Assembly: GCF_001730225.1 (NCBI RefSeq)
Contig: NZ_MIJE01000033.1
Span: 124,001-188,000, forward strand
Origin: Desulfuribacillus alkaliarsenatis
GTDB taxonomy: Bacteria > Bacillota > Bacilli > Desulfuribacillales > Desulfuribacillaceae
DNA: 64,000 nucleotides
Direction of reading: 5' to 3'
Part shown: positions 44,106-52,295 of the stretch, in pieces
How positions within the stretch are numbered: the stretch's first letter is position 1
Layout of the letters: every line of letters starts with the position of its first letter
Notes under the pieces: model-generated
What the model was told of the DNA's origin: nothing
The model's input: the letters and a program-made list of their open reading frames with translations, nothing else
The model's database searches: none
Translations under genes and position numbers: made by a program

Positions 44106-45212
44106 TTACGGACAATGAATAAATCCACGAGCCCATAAACAGTGCCCACACGACGGCACTCCACCATCACAATCTACCTCAGATGTTACTGTAATATCAC
44201 AACCATCAAAAAGGTCACAGTCGTGACAAGATGGAAATAAATTATTTATTACCCTATATCGGAATTTAAGGTATTGAGGTTTGTTCCATATATCTATTAA
44301 CTCATTTTCACTACTTATCTGACCAAAATCATAAGGCATAATATCTTTTTCTCTATGTTGATTATATTCTTTACACCCGTGTAAAAAACGATAACAGGGC
44401 GCTACTTTTCCCTGGTAGCTTACAACAGCACTGTGATTATTAACAAATCTACACTTACGTTCCGTATTAATTTCACTCTTAGGCAGGGCAATTTCCAATC
44501 CGTGTAATAAAGCTAAGTTTCGAGCCTTGTCTAATGATTTCTGAAGGTCTGCTTCTAACATAGGTTCATATAATACTTCATTAACCTGCTGTGGAGATGT
44601 AGGAAGCAAATGACTTATTATTATTTTTTTCACATTACACTTATTTGCTAAATCTACTAAATTATACAGTTGATTTTTGTTTTTCTTTTGCCAGACGAAT
44701 TCCCACCACCAAAGGATTTCTGTGTTTTCTCTAAATGCTTCTCCAAGTGCAAGCAACTTATTGACAACTATTTCCGACTTTTCCCCACGTACTTCCGTCT
44801 GAGTTTCTTGATCTACTCCATCTACGGAAACAATCACCTTCTTGACACCTAGCTGTGCTAATTTCTTTACAATTTCAGAAGTTAATAGAATTCCATTTGT
44901 AGTTAGTGCTATAGGTATATTAGGCAGTCTATCGTTTAGTAATTTTAAGAACTCCCAAAATTTAGCATGATACATTGGTTCCCCTAGTCCACCTAAAATA
45001 ACCTCTTCGACATCTATATTCGTAGCAATTTGATTGACTAATGTGTTAAATAGTTGTTCATTCATCTCCCCAATGGTTCCATGCCAGCTATTGCGATAGC
45101 ACATTTCACAGGCTAAATTGCAATCATTTGTTAATTCAATATATACTTTTTTAATTATATTGTTAGGCTTGAATACAATATCGTACTCAGCAAATGATGA
45201 TACTATAGTCAC
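44106..45212 (-). CDS. Radical SAM/SPASM maturase associated with AOR
   Basis: The 368-aa protein has the radical SAM motif CNLACEMCYRN (about 31-38), ILGGLGEPMYHAKF, SVDGVDQETQTEVRG, and a C-terminal SPASM-like region rich in Cys (CRFVNNHS, APCYRF, CHDCDLFDGCD, and CDGGVPSCGHC). It matches the family described as 'tungsten cofactor oxidoreductase radical SAM maturase', encoded next to AOR genes; its exact reaction is not established. The start is GTG after GGGGGTGG. It lies between AOR and moaD on the same strand. Confidence 0.85.
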   Translation of the reverse strand: MTIVSSFAEYDIVFKPNNIIKKVYIELTNDCNLACEMCYRNSWHGTIGEMNEQLFNTLVNQIATNIDVEEVILGGLGEPMYHAKFWEFLKLLNDRLPNIPIALTTNGILLTSEIVKKLAQLGVKKVIVSVDGVDQETQTEVRGEKSEIVVNKLLALGEAFRENTEILWWWEFVWQKKNKNQLYNLVDLANKCNVKKIIISHLLPTSPQQVNEVLYEPMLEADLQKSLDKARNLALLHGLEIALPKSEINTERKCRFVNNHSAVVSYQGKVAPCYRFLHGCKEYNQHREKDIMPYDFGQISSENELIDIWNKPQYLKFRYRVINNLFPSCHDCDLFDGCDITVTSEVDCDGGVPSCGHCLWARGFIHCP

Positions 45213-45238
45213 TAATCCACCCCCTTACGGATACTTAG

Positions 45239-45272
45239 AATTAAAGAGGACTTTAGCAAGCCCTCTTTAAGT
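45239..45272 (-). promoter_or_regulatory. Intergenic hairpin between aor and the radical SAM gene
   Basis: Arms TTAAAGAGG (45241-45249) and CCTCTTTAA (45262-45270) with a 12-base loop. On the minus strand no T-run follows, so RNA processing or partial attenuation that keeps aor mRNA in excess is more likely than full termination. Confidence 0.45.
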
Positions 45273-45287
45273 TATTTTTGTTATTTG

Positions 45288-47081
45288 TTAAATTTTCAAA
45301 CTTTGTTTTTTCTCGTCTGTCGGTACTCCATCATCGTCCCATCCACGGGCTTTGTAGTATAGTGGAAGCATTTCTTCTAATCTACTAATTGAACCTTGAG
45401 ATGGCCCACTTGGGATTTCCTCTTTCATTAACCTCTTAGGTAAAACATCATCCTTAGCTGTATAGCCTTCTTGCAAATTAAAGAGTCTTTCAACATTCCA
45501 TGCTCGGTCGCCACATGCTAATATATCTTCAACTGTAAAGTCTTTTCCCGTAGCTGCATTATGTAAATCAACATAATCTTGGGCTGTTAAAGCGAATGAC
45601 GTAAATAAACATAAGCCCATGCTATCAACTACTGCCGTTAGGTCTTGGAATACTTTAGCCCACTCAGCCTTGCCTTCAATAGAATTTCTATCAAGCTTCT
45701 CAGGAATCCCTAAGATTTCAGGAGAAACTAAATATCCACGTACATGACATCCACCACGATTTGAAGTAGCATAGTTCAAGCCGATTCCCTGTATTCCGCG
45801 TGGGTCATATGCAGGTAATTCTTGTTTTTTTACAGTCATAGATAACTCAGGATAACCGTATTCTTCACACATTTTAGCAGAACCCATAGCTAATTTTGTA
45901 CCTAGACCTTCGCCTAACCCCATTTTTTTGGTCCATTCAATGATTGCCTCAGTGCTTCCCCAGGCAAGCTCTGGCCCATCCACTTCATCTGCTTTAATCG
46001 CACCACGTTGATATAGCTCCATTGCTGCTGCTATCGTAGCTCCAGCTGAAATCGTGTCTAAACCCATTTCATTACACATTTTGTTAGCTTTAATTACTGC
46101 TTTTAAATCTGAAACACCACAGTTTGCTCCGTAAGCCCAAACTGTCTCATACTCTGGTCCTCCACCCTCTTGATCATCTACCCTACAGTAACGACCACAG
46201 GCAATTGGACAACGGAAGCATGGGTCTTTTCGCTCCAGATATTTTTCCGCTAATTCTTCACCAGAAGTCTGGTCAGCTTCGTCAAAATAAGCTTCTTGGA
46301 AGTTTTTTGTTGGTAACGACCCACTTTCATTGATGATATTTACAAGTATTGCTGTCCCATAAGCAGGTAGCCCTTGACCTGTAACTCCGTTTTCACGAAT
46401 TTTCTTCATTATGCCGCTAATAACTTCTTTATATTTGTCTGGATTGGCTACTTCAAATTTATTCGTCCCTCTTACTACAATAGCCTTTAAAAGCTTAGAA
46501 CCCATTACCGCTCCAACGCCCGTTCTTCCAGCTGCTCTATCTTTCTCATTCATTACAGCTGCGATTAATGAAAGCTTCTCACCAGCAGGACCTATCGTTA
46601 ATACTCTCGCTTTAGGCTCGCCAACTTCTTCAATAAGATCATCTGTTACTTCGCCAACCCACTTACCCCAGTGCTTGTCTGCTGGACGAATTTCAACCTG
46701 ATCATTATTTATATATAAATACACTGGTTTATCTGCTTTTCCTTCAATAATAACCATATCATAGCCTGCGAATTTCAACTCAGCTCCCCAAAATCCACCA
46801 GAATTTGAGGATGCAATGGTGTTATTTAGTGGTGATTTTGTTACAACCATATAACGTCCAGCCGTGGGTGCCGAGGTGCCAGTCAATAAACCTGTAGCAA
46901 AAATAATTTTATTTTCCGCTCCTAACGGATCAGCACCTGCAGGTACTTCATCAGCTATTATTTTTCCAGCTAATCCTCGCCCGCCAATAAATAATTCTGT
47001 CTGATTTAAGTCTAGTTGTTCTACTGATGTTGTCATATTGCTTAGATTAATCCGTAATACCTTACCTTGATAACCACTCAT
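45288..47081 (-). CDS. aor: Aldehyde:ferredoxin oxidoreductase (tungsten type)
   Basis: Oxidises aldehydes to acids with ferredoxin using a bis-pterin tungsten cofactor and a [4Fe-4S] cluster. The 597-aa protein has the N-terminal domain (GYQGKVLRINLSN, FIGGRGLAGKI, SNSGGFWGAELKFAGYD), cluster ligands Cys288, Cys291 and Cys295 in DPCFRCPIACGRYC, and Cys491 in VDSMGLCLFT. These numbers agree with the founding Pyrococcus enzyme as I recall it. GGGAGG precedes the ATG. The radical SAM maturase, moaD and the E1-like gene follow on the same strand. Confidence 0.95.
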   Translation of the reverse strand: MSGYQGKVLRINLSNMTTSVEQLDLNQTELFIGGRGLAGKIIADEVPAGADPLGAENKIIFATGLLTGTSAPTAGRYMVVTKSPLNNTIASSNSGGFWGAELKFAGYDMVIIEGKADKPVYLYINNDQVEIRPADKHWGKWVGEVTDDLIEEVGEPKARVLTIGPAGEKLSLIAAVMNEKDRAAGRTGVGAVMGSKLLKAIVVRGTNKFEVANPDKYKEVISGIMKKIRENGVTGQGLPAYGTAILVNIINESGSLPTKNFQEAYFDEADQTSGEELAEKYLERKDPCFRCPIACGRYCRVDDQEGGGPEYETVWAYGANCGVSDLKAVIKANKMCNEMGLDTISAGATIAAAMELYQRGAIKADEVDGPELAWGSTEAIIEWTKKMGLGEGLGTKLAMGSAKMCEEYGYPELSMTVKKQELPAYDPRGIQGIGLNYATSNRGGCHVRGYLVSPEILGIPEKLDRNSIEGKAEWAKVFQDLTAVVDSMGLCLFTSFALTAQDYVDLHNAATGKDFTVEDILACGDRAWNVERLFNLQEGYTAKDDVLPKRLMKEEIPSGPSQGSISRLEEMLPLYYKARGWDDDGVPTDEKKQSLKI

Positions 47082-47231
47082 TTTAACAGCCTCCCATTAT
47101 TTTTGTTTATATATACTAATAATACTTAAGGCTCTGAGGTGTATATCTAGTTGTTATTATATATTATACTTGTCTTACAATTAACATGATAGAAGAATCT
47201 TGATTTTTTTTACAATTTTACATCTTTCCTT

Positions 47232-48563
47232 CTAATTCTTTAATCTATTTTCATACCCAGGCTTACCTAAGAGCGCGAACATATTCTTTTTATATTCTTC
47301 AACTCCTGGTTGATCAAACGGGTTAACCCCCAGCAGGTAGCCGCTCATTGCACAGGACTTCATGAAGAAATAAATTAAGTAGCCAACGTGATATGCCGTT
47401 AATGCTGGAATTGTTACTTTAAGATTAGGAACATTTCCGGCAGTGTGTGCTAATGTCGTTCCTTCTAAAACCTTTTGATTGATATAGGACATTGGTTGAC
47501 CTGCTAAGTAGTTTAGTTCATCTAAATCATGTTCGTTTATATTTACAATAATGTCATGTCTTGGTTTTTCAACATATAATGCAGTTTCAAACAAGTGTCG
47601 ATGTCCATCTTGGATATACTGTCCAAGGGAATGTAAGTCTGTAGAAAACCCTACCGATGCAGGAAATATTCCTTTTCCATCCTTACCTTCACTCTCACCA
47701 AATAACTGCTTCCACCACTCAGCAAAGTAATTAAGATTAGGCTCATAGTAGGCTAATAACTCAATACTTTTACCTCGTTTATTGAGAATGTTACGTAGTA
47801 CGGCATATTGGTAACTGTCATTTTCTAATAGAGTAGGATTTCTTAAATCCTTAGTTGCCACAACGGCACCATCTATAAGCTCTTGAATATTTATTCCAGC
47901 AACAGATATTGGCAATAATCCAACTGCTGTTAAAACTGAATATCTTCCACCAACGTCATCTGGAACTACAAATGTTTCATAGTTTTCCTTTAGCGCTAAT
48001 GTTTTTAAAGCACCTTTTTCTTTATCTGTAGTTACAAAAATTCTTCTAGCCGCTTCTGCCTTTCCGTACTTTTTCTCCATCCAGTCCTTTAAGACTCGAA
48101 AGGCGATTGCTGGCTCTGTAGTTGTACCAGACTTTGATATCACGTTAATGGATACTTCAAAATCTTCAATTATGTCAATCAAGTCCGATAAATATGTTGA
48201 GCTTACATGATTGCCTACAAAAAAGATTCGGGGTGTTTTTCTTTTGCTATTAGGTAATTCGTTATAAAATGTATGCTGAAGCGTTTCTATTACCGCCCTA
48301 GCACCAATATAGGAGCCACCTACACCTATAACAACTAATACTTCTGAATGTCCTTGAATGTCCTTAGCAGCTTTTTCTATCTTTTGTAGCTCCTCGACAT
48401 GGTCTCTTTCATACCAGTCTAGCCAGCCTAAAAACTCATTTCCCGCACCTGTTTTGTTATGTAATACTTTATGTAGACTTGCTACCTCAGCTTTATATGT
48501 ATTAACTTCATCCACTGTAACAAAACTATTTTGCTGATTCCATTCAAACGATACCTTCGACAT
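47232..48563 (-). CDS. pgi: Glucose-6-phosphate isomerase
   Basis: Interconverts glucose 6-phosphate and fructose 6-phosphate. The 443-aa product has [16 protein letters not shown] (about 78-93), the phosphate-binding [12 protein letters not shown] (about 138-149), [14 protein letters not shown] and the [16 protein letters not shown] block, all as in the short bacterial form. GAGGTG precedes the ATG. It appears to be a separate unit; 150 bases lie between it and aor. Nothing links it to the neighbouring metabolic cluster. Confidence 0.96.
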   Translation of the reverse strand: MSKVSFEWNQQNSFVTVDEVNTYKAEVASLHKVLHNKTGAGNEFLGWLDWYERDHVEELQKIEKAAKDIQGHSEVLVVIGVGGSYIGARAVIETLQHTFYNELPNSKRKTPRIFFVGNHVSSTYLSDLIDIIEDFEVSINVISKSGTTTEPAIAFRVLKDWMEKKYGKAEAARRIFVTTDKEKGALKTLALKENYETFVVPDDVGGRYSVLTAVGLLPISVAGINIQELIDGAVVATKDLRNPTLLENDSYQYAVLRNILNKRGKSIELLAYYEPNLNYFAEWWKQLFGESEGKDGKGIFPASVGFSTDLHSLGQYIQDGHRHLFETALYVEKPRHDIIVNINEHDLDELNYLAGQPMSYINQKVLEGTTLAHTAGNVPNLKVTIPALTAYHVGYLIYFFMKSCAMSGYLLGVNPFDQPGVEEYKKNMFALLGKPGYENRLKN

Positions 48564-48615
48564 TTAAACACACCTCTCTGATACTTAGGTAATTACGATG
48601 AAGCCCATTTATTCA

Positions 48616-49047
48616 TTATATATTAGTAATGTTATAGTCTAGTATACTTTTAAGCATATAATTACTCATGTTTAATAATTTCATATTTAACTCATCATGA
48701 TTAAACAACAATGCAACTGCAAATAAATTTGCTTCATATTCATCTCTAATATTTTCTGAGTTACTACTATTTCTATCTCTTTGAAAATGGTTTATGGAAC
48801 TTTCTGTATGCATTAAAGCATGTCCAAGCTCATGTGCACAAACCACTTTTTGCGAAGTATAATTATATTTTTTGTTGATAAGAATTAGTGGGCTTTGTGT
48901 AGCATTTACAACATAACCTTTAGTCTGATTGTCTGATACAATATAGTTTATTCTAATACCAAGTGTCGAAGCTATTTCAAAAGGGTTATTAGTTCTATAT
49001 TTATTTCTCAATTTAAGAGCTAAATCTATAATTGCTTGAGCCTCCAC
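48616..49047 (-). CDS. ImmA/IrrE-family metallopeptidase
   Basis: The 143-aa protein carries the zinc motif in CAHELGHALMH (His72, Glu73, His76) and the downstream RDEYEANLFAVALLF helix that supplies the third ligand, typical of ImmA/IrrE (DUF955). Such proteases cleave a partner XRE repressor, here most likely the product of the gene immediately upstream, 41 bases away. The start is GTG at 49047 after GGAGGGG. In ICEBs1 the homologous ImmA relieves ImmR repression after DNA damage. Confidence 0.9.
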   Translation of the reverse strand: MEAQAIIDLALKLRNKYRTNNPFEIASTLGIRINYIVSDNQTKGYVVNATQSPLILINKKYNYTSQKVVCAHELGHALMHTESSINHFQRDRNSSNSENIRDEYEANLFAVALLFNHDELNMKLLNMSNYMLKSILDYNITNI

Positions 49048-49088
49048 GTACTCCCCTCCATTTATATGCGTATTTTTATTTTACTAAT

Positions 49089-49514
49089 TTAACGCCTGCT
49101 CTTGTATTTATAACTTACTAATTCTAAGTGATGCAACAGCTCATTGGCAAATTCCACTACCTGCTCGTTTGACATGTTATTAACATCATAGCCGCCATAT
49201 CTCATCAATACAGGTGTACTAAGAATGAATTCCATTGCCTCTTTTGCCGATGTAAAAGTGTTTTTAGCTAATGATTTCGGTTCTTGTACCCAGCCCATTA
49301 AATATGCGGGCGTTGTCTTAAGTGCTTCTGCTAATATTTCTAGCTTGTCTACTCCAAGACTCTTAATAGCCCCAGTTTCATAACGCTGCAATGTCGATTT
49401 ACTAATACCTGTCTTTTCAGCTAAATCTTGATAGGATAAATTTAAGGCAATTCTTTTTTGCTTTACACGTAATACTACATCACTTACACTATCTAAATCT
49501 ATTTGCTTATCCAT
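49089..49514 (-). CDS. XRE-family transcriptional repressor (ImmR-like)
   Basis: The 141-aa protein has an N-terminal helix-turn-helix (about 15-70: LRVKQKRIALNLSYQDLAEK, then SKSTLQRYETG) and a helical C-terminal part without a protease domain. ATG 49514 is preferred because GGAGG lies eight bases upstream, inside a slightly longer frame. Together with the downstream metallopeptidase it forms an ImmR/ImmA-type pair. The divergent gene at 49693 and the TGCAAC repeats between them are its likely targets. Confidence 0.9.
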   Translation of the reverse strand: MDKQIDLDSVSDVVLRVKQKRIALNLSYQDLAEKTGISKSTLQRYETGAIKSLGVDKLEILAEALKTTPAYLMGWVQEPKSLAKNTFTSAKEAMEFILSTPVLMRYGGYDVNNMSNEQVVEFANELLHHLELVSYKYKSRR

Positions 49515-49566
49515 AATTAATGCCTCCATATTGATATATTCAATATTATACCATTAAGCATCAAAA

Positions 49567-49666
49567 ATGCAACGAATTAAAAATTTTAATTGTTTTTTTG
49601 TTGCATAAGTGGTTGACAAGCTAGCAAATTTATGGAAAAATAAGTCTACCATCCCAAAAATGCAAC
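49567..49666. promoter_or_regulatory. Repeated ATGCAAC sites between the XRE gene and the divergent gene
   Basis: ATGCAAC occurs at 49567-49573 and 49660-49666, and its reverse complement GTTGCAT at 49600-49606. The first two form a dyad with a 26-base spacer. Their place between divergent genes, next to an XRE repressor, suggests operators. The binding protein is inferred. Confidence 0.5.
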
Positions 49667-49692
49667 GCAAAAAATACTGGAGGTTGAATTAT

Positions 49693-50163
49693 ATGTCTTC
49701 TTTACTCTTGTTAGACAAGCTATCAGCAGCATTACCTTCCTACGATACGAACGGGGCCAATATCACATCAACAATTTGGTCTGACGGCACTCATAAGACA
49801 CATGACCAATCGCTTAAAAATTGGCTCCATGAAATCAAGATGCATTCCCCTTACAATGTAAATCTATTAAAAACGAAAACAGAAAACTTTTTTGCTAGAA
49901 AGCAGCTGTTGCCTATACCATTGAGTCCTAACTGTATCCTTATTCCTTTTAAAGTAAGGCGACCTATAGGTGAAAATGATGGAGCCTATGGTTACATTGC
50001 CCTCGACAGTATAGAAACAATCGAAGAGGCTGCTATCACTTCTGGGGCCACTATTATCTTGAAAAACAGTCGTAACATTATACCCGTCCTCACTAAATAC
50101 GATAAGTGCAAACAGCATGTAGCAATAGCCAACGTAGTAAGGAACCAGTATTTTGATTTTTAA
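49693..50163 (+). CDS. ComK-like protein
   Basis: The 156-aa product shows a pattern close to the ComK family of competence activators: SYDTNGANITSTIW near the N-terminus, ARKQLLPIPLSPNCILIPF (about 69-87), YGYIALDSIETIE (about 100-112) and TIILKNSRNIIPVL (about 120-133). It lacks the long C-terminal extension of B. subtilis ComK (192 aa). GGAGG lies nine bases before the ATG at 49693. It is divergent from the XRE/ImmA pair. The assignment is by eye and moderate; an orphan regulator is the alternative. Confidence 0.5.
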   Translation: MSSLLLLDKLSAALPSYDTNGANITSTIWSDGTHKTHDQSLKNWLHEIKMHSPYNVNLLKTKTENFFARKQLLPIPLSPNCILIPFKVRRPIGENDGAYGYIALDSIETIEEAAITSGATIILKNSRNIIPVLTKYDKCKQHVAIANVVRNQYFDF

Positions 50164-50174
50164 TTATTTAATTC

Positions 50175-50202
50175 TCTAGTTATCTAGTTGTCTAGTTGTC
50201 TA
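50175..50202. repeat. Short tandem repeat and small dyad
   Basis: TCTAGTTA, TCTAGTTG, TCTAGTTG and TCTA run in tandem (8-base unit, 3.5 copies) just after the ComK-like gene. At 50242-50258 the dyad TCGACA-CTGCT-TGTCGA follows. The 180 bases between the two neighbouring genes hold only these and the terminator at 50285. Confidence 0.7.
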
Positions 50203-50280
50203 AATTCCTATTGCGTGGGAAATTAGACAGTTTGACAATCGTCGACACTGCTTGTCGAAAGGACAAATAGTATCTGTTAA

Positions 50281-50325
50281 AAAAACAGTAGACAGCTATC
50301 ATCTTGATAACTGCCTACTGTCTGA
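50281..50325 (-). terminator. Terminator after the 40-aa membrane peptide
   Basis: Outer arms ACAGTAG (50285-50291) and CTACTGT (50315-50321), with an inner imperfect stem, are followed on the minus strand by TTTTTTT. This supports a real short transcription unit upstream of it. Confidence 0.82.
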
Positions 50326-50342
50326 TCCTGAGTTCTATAGGT

Positions 50343-50465
50343 TTATTTTTCTTCAACTTTATCACATCTAAGAGTTAATGTTAAAACCGTTAGTCCAATC
50401 GAAGAATAGACTATGAAAAATATCGACTCAGACCACCAAGGTAAACTGTGTAAAACTTCTAGCAT
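50343..50465 (-). CDS. 40-aa single-pass membrane peptide under an SOS-type promoter
   Basis: The ORF starts with ATG after AGGAGAGGTATT and encodes MLEVLHSLPWWSESIFFIVY followed by SSIGLTVLTLTLRCDKVEEK: a short aromatic N-terminus, one membrane helix (about 14-32) and a charged tail. A good promoter, two LexA-like boxes and a terminator frame it. I do not recognise the family. Small membrane peptides induced by DNA damage elsewhere act as division inhibitors (SidA) or membrane-active toxins (TisB); any such role here is inference. Confidence 0.72.
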   Translation of the reverse strand: MLEVLHSLPWWSESIFFIVYSSIGLTVLTLTLRCDKVEEK

Positions 50466-50483
50466 AATACCTCTCCTAACCAA

Positions 50484-50532
50484 AGAACGTTTGTTTGTTT
50501 ATATTATATACGAACAGTCGTTCTCATGGCAA
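50484..50532 (-). promoter_or_regulatory. Promoter with two SOS-box-like sites
   Basis: On the minus strand -35 TTGCCA (50532-50527) and -10 TATAAT (50508-50503) are 18 bases apart. The spacer holds the dyad CGAACAGTCGTTCT (plus strand, 50511-50524). A second site, CAAACAAACGTTCT on the minus strand (50497-50484), lies just after the -10. Both resemble the Gram-positive LexA consensus CGAAC-N4-GTTYC, each with two deviations, and both would block RNA polymerase. Confidence 0.65.
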
Positions 50533-50550
50533 TAGGAAATTTAAAAAAAA

Positions 50551-51210
50551 TCAAAAAAATTTTACTTCTTCCACGTAGGTTTTAGTTACAACGTATTCTC
50601 TACTAGCCAATTCACGCAAAACGTTCTTTCTTATTACTATATTTATTGGTTGTTCGCTGTAATCTTTTGGCTTTGAGAAGAAGAAATAGAAGTTCGATTC
50701 ATTTTCTATTTCTATTTTTCCAAACAAGGACTCTTTTCGAATTTCATTAGCTCTCTTATAAATTCTATCCTTATTCCAACCCTTGTTAGATAAATAATTT
50801 TGAATCTTTCTCTTCTTTATCAGTAAGCACTCGAGTCTGGTGTAATCCTCTGTTTTAACATTTTCTTTTTTCGTAGCATAAGGCCAAATTAAAAGATAAT
50901 AATCGGTAAGTAATTCGTTATTAAAGAGCCAGCCTTCTGCCAACTCCTTTTTCCGATTCATAAAACTTATTTCAAAAGCAAAGGTAGGTAGACCCTTATT
51001 TATAAAGTAAAGTTGGGCTTTTTCATCTATAAATAGTTTTCCTTTTTCAGAATGTATACAGATATCAATCCCTTTCATTTGGTCATTAGGGTCTGTACTT
51101 CTCTCCACAGAAATATTATTGTTTTGCTTCTCTAACCACGTATAGAAATGCTTATCTAAAAACCTTGATAACTGTACTTCTGCATTCATATCCTCACTAC
51201 GCCTACTCAT
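50551..51210 (-). CDS. PD-(D/E)XK nuclease-like protein, function unknown
   Basis: The 219-aa protein contains QMKGIDICIHSEKGKLFIDEKAQLYF (about 44-69), which reads as a PD-(D/E)XK core: the Asp in GID, then Asp-Glu-Lys in IDEKA. The following FAFEISFMNRKKELAEGWL and the LLTDYYLLIWPYA stretch recur in a family of uncharacterised Firmicute proteins I recall. GAAGGGAG precedes the ATG. It may be an endonuclease or a non-catalytic relative. The SOS-type promoter of the 40-aa peptide lies directly after its stop. Confidence 0.65.
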   Translation of the reverse strand: MSRRSEDMNAEVQLSRFLDKHFYTWLEKQNNNISVERSTDPNDQMKGIDICIHSEKGKLFIDEKAQLYFINKGLPTFAFEISFMNRKKELAEGWLFNNELLTDYYLLIWPYATKKENVKTEDYTRLECLLIKKRKIQNYLSNKGWNKDRIYKRANEIRKESLFGKIEIENESNFYFFFSKPKDYSEQPINIVIRKNVLRELASREYVVTKTYVEEVKFF

Positions 51211-51294
51211 TAGAATCTCCCTTCTAGCTAAGACGTTATACAGTACTTCGACACTCCCCCATATATTCCTGGTATATAATGTTATTTTTAGGCA

Positions 51295-51330
51295 TAAAAA
51301 GTGACCACAGCATTTCTGTAGTCACTTCAA
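51295..51330 (-). terminator. Terminator of the cotJ operon
   Basis: Arms AAGTGACCACAG (51299-51310) and CTGTAGTCACTT (51316-51327), one mismatch (wobble in the RNA), followed by TTTTTATG on the minus strand. Confidence 0.82.
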
Positions 51331-51361
51331 TAGCATTTATGTTTAAAAACAACTTAGGACT

Positions 51362-51598
51362 TTACCCGAACAATCCGCGTCTTCTACGCACTGGACGCTC
51401 AGGAACATACGGATCGTATAACCATTTAAATAACGTACCTTTCTCTAATGCTTCCATAGGTGGAAACTGAGGACAGAAGGGGTCAAATGGCATCGGCTTT
51501 ACTGGATAAATTGGCATTACAGGTGTTTGTTCCACATCTGCTGTAGATTCTGTGCTAGCAGTTTGTTCAACAGTCTCGTTATTTTGTACGTTCTCCAT
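51362..51598 (-). CDS. cotJA: Spore coat-associated protein CotJA
   Basis: The 78-aa product has a Thr/Glu-rich N-terminus and then the CotJA core MPFDPFCPQFPPMEALEKGT followed by LFKWLYDPYVPERP, ending in a basic tail (VRRRRGLFG). In B. subtilis CotJA is needed for assembly of CotJC into the inner coat. GGAGGAAG precedes the ATG. It is the last gene here, after cotJC, whereas Bacillus has it first. Confidence 0.85.
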   Translation of the reverse strand: MENVQNNETVEQTASTESTADVEQTPVMPIYPVKPMPFDPFCPQFPPMEALEKGTLFKWLYDPYVPERPVRRRRGLFG

Positions 51599-51611
51599 TT
51601 TTCTTCCTCCT

Positions 51612-52262
51612 TTACCTTAAGATTTCGTCAGGATTAATATTTGTATCTGTGAATATTTCCGAACCCCTTACAGGCTGACAGAATTGATGAGGGTCCTGCG
51701 GCTGATGCTTATAATGTTCTTCTACTAAGAACAATGCTTCTCTAAATCTTTGGGAGTGTACTACTTCACGCTCACGCAGGAACATAAGCGCGTCTTTAAC
51801 TCCTCTATCATCTGTTAAATCTATTAAATTCTCATAAGTAGCTCTAGCTTTTTCCTCTGCTGCTATGTCTTCTGTTAGGTCGGCGATTGGATCACCTTTT
51901 GCTTGGATATACGCTGCCGTCCAAGGATTTCCAGCAGCATCCATATAGAATAGTGCATTATCATGGTCCGCATATTGAGCTCCTAGTCCAGCCTCTCTCA
52001 TTTGCTGAGGAGTTGCATCTTTTACTAGCTTATATACTAATGTCGCGATGATTTCTAAGTGAGCAAGTTCTTCTGTACCGATGTCTGTTAATAACGCCTT
52101 TGCTCTTTCATTAGGCATTGAATATCTTTGGTTTAAGTATCTTAAAGCTGCTGACAACTCACCATCTGGTCCACCATATTGAGTAATCAAGTATTTAGCC
52201 ATCTGTAGGTCGCAGCCTTCTACACGTACTGGTATTTGTAATTTCTTTTCATAAATCCACAC
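51612..52262 (-). CDS. cotJC: Spore coat manganese catalase-like protein CotJC
   Basis: The 216-aa ferritin-like protein has the metal-ligand helices of the manganese catalase family: QYGGPDGELSAALRYLNQRY, TDIGTEELAHLEIIATLVYK (Glu and His ligands near 65-72), DLTEDIAAEEKARATYENLI and FLREREVVHSQRFREAL. It is a coat-associated protein expected to remove hydrogen peroxide. The start is GTG at 52262 after GGAGGAAAG. It is co-directional with cotJB and cotJA. Confidence 0.93.
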   Translation of the reverse strand: MWIYEKKLQIPVRVEGCDLQMAKYLITQYGGPDGELSAALRYLNQRYSMPNERAKALLTDIGTEELAHLEIIATLVYKLVKDATPQQMREAGLGAQYADHDNALFYMDAAGNPWTAAYIQAKGDPIADLTEDIAAEEKARATYENLIDLTDDRGVKDALMFLREREVVHSQRFREALFLVEEHYKHQPQDPHQFCQPVRGSEIFTDTNINPDEILR

Positions 52263-52295
52263 TGTAATCTTTCCTCCTTCAAAGATAGTTTTGAG

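Noticed and set aside
48616-51210. Prophage or integrative element around the ImmA/XRE pair
   Set aside because: No integrase, terminase, relaxase or attachment repeats are visible; an ImmA/XRE pair alone is not enough.
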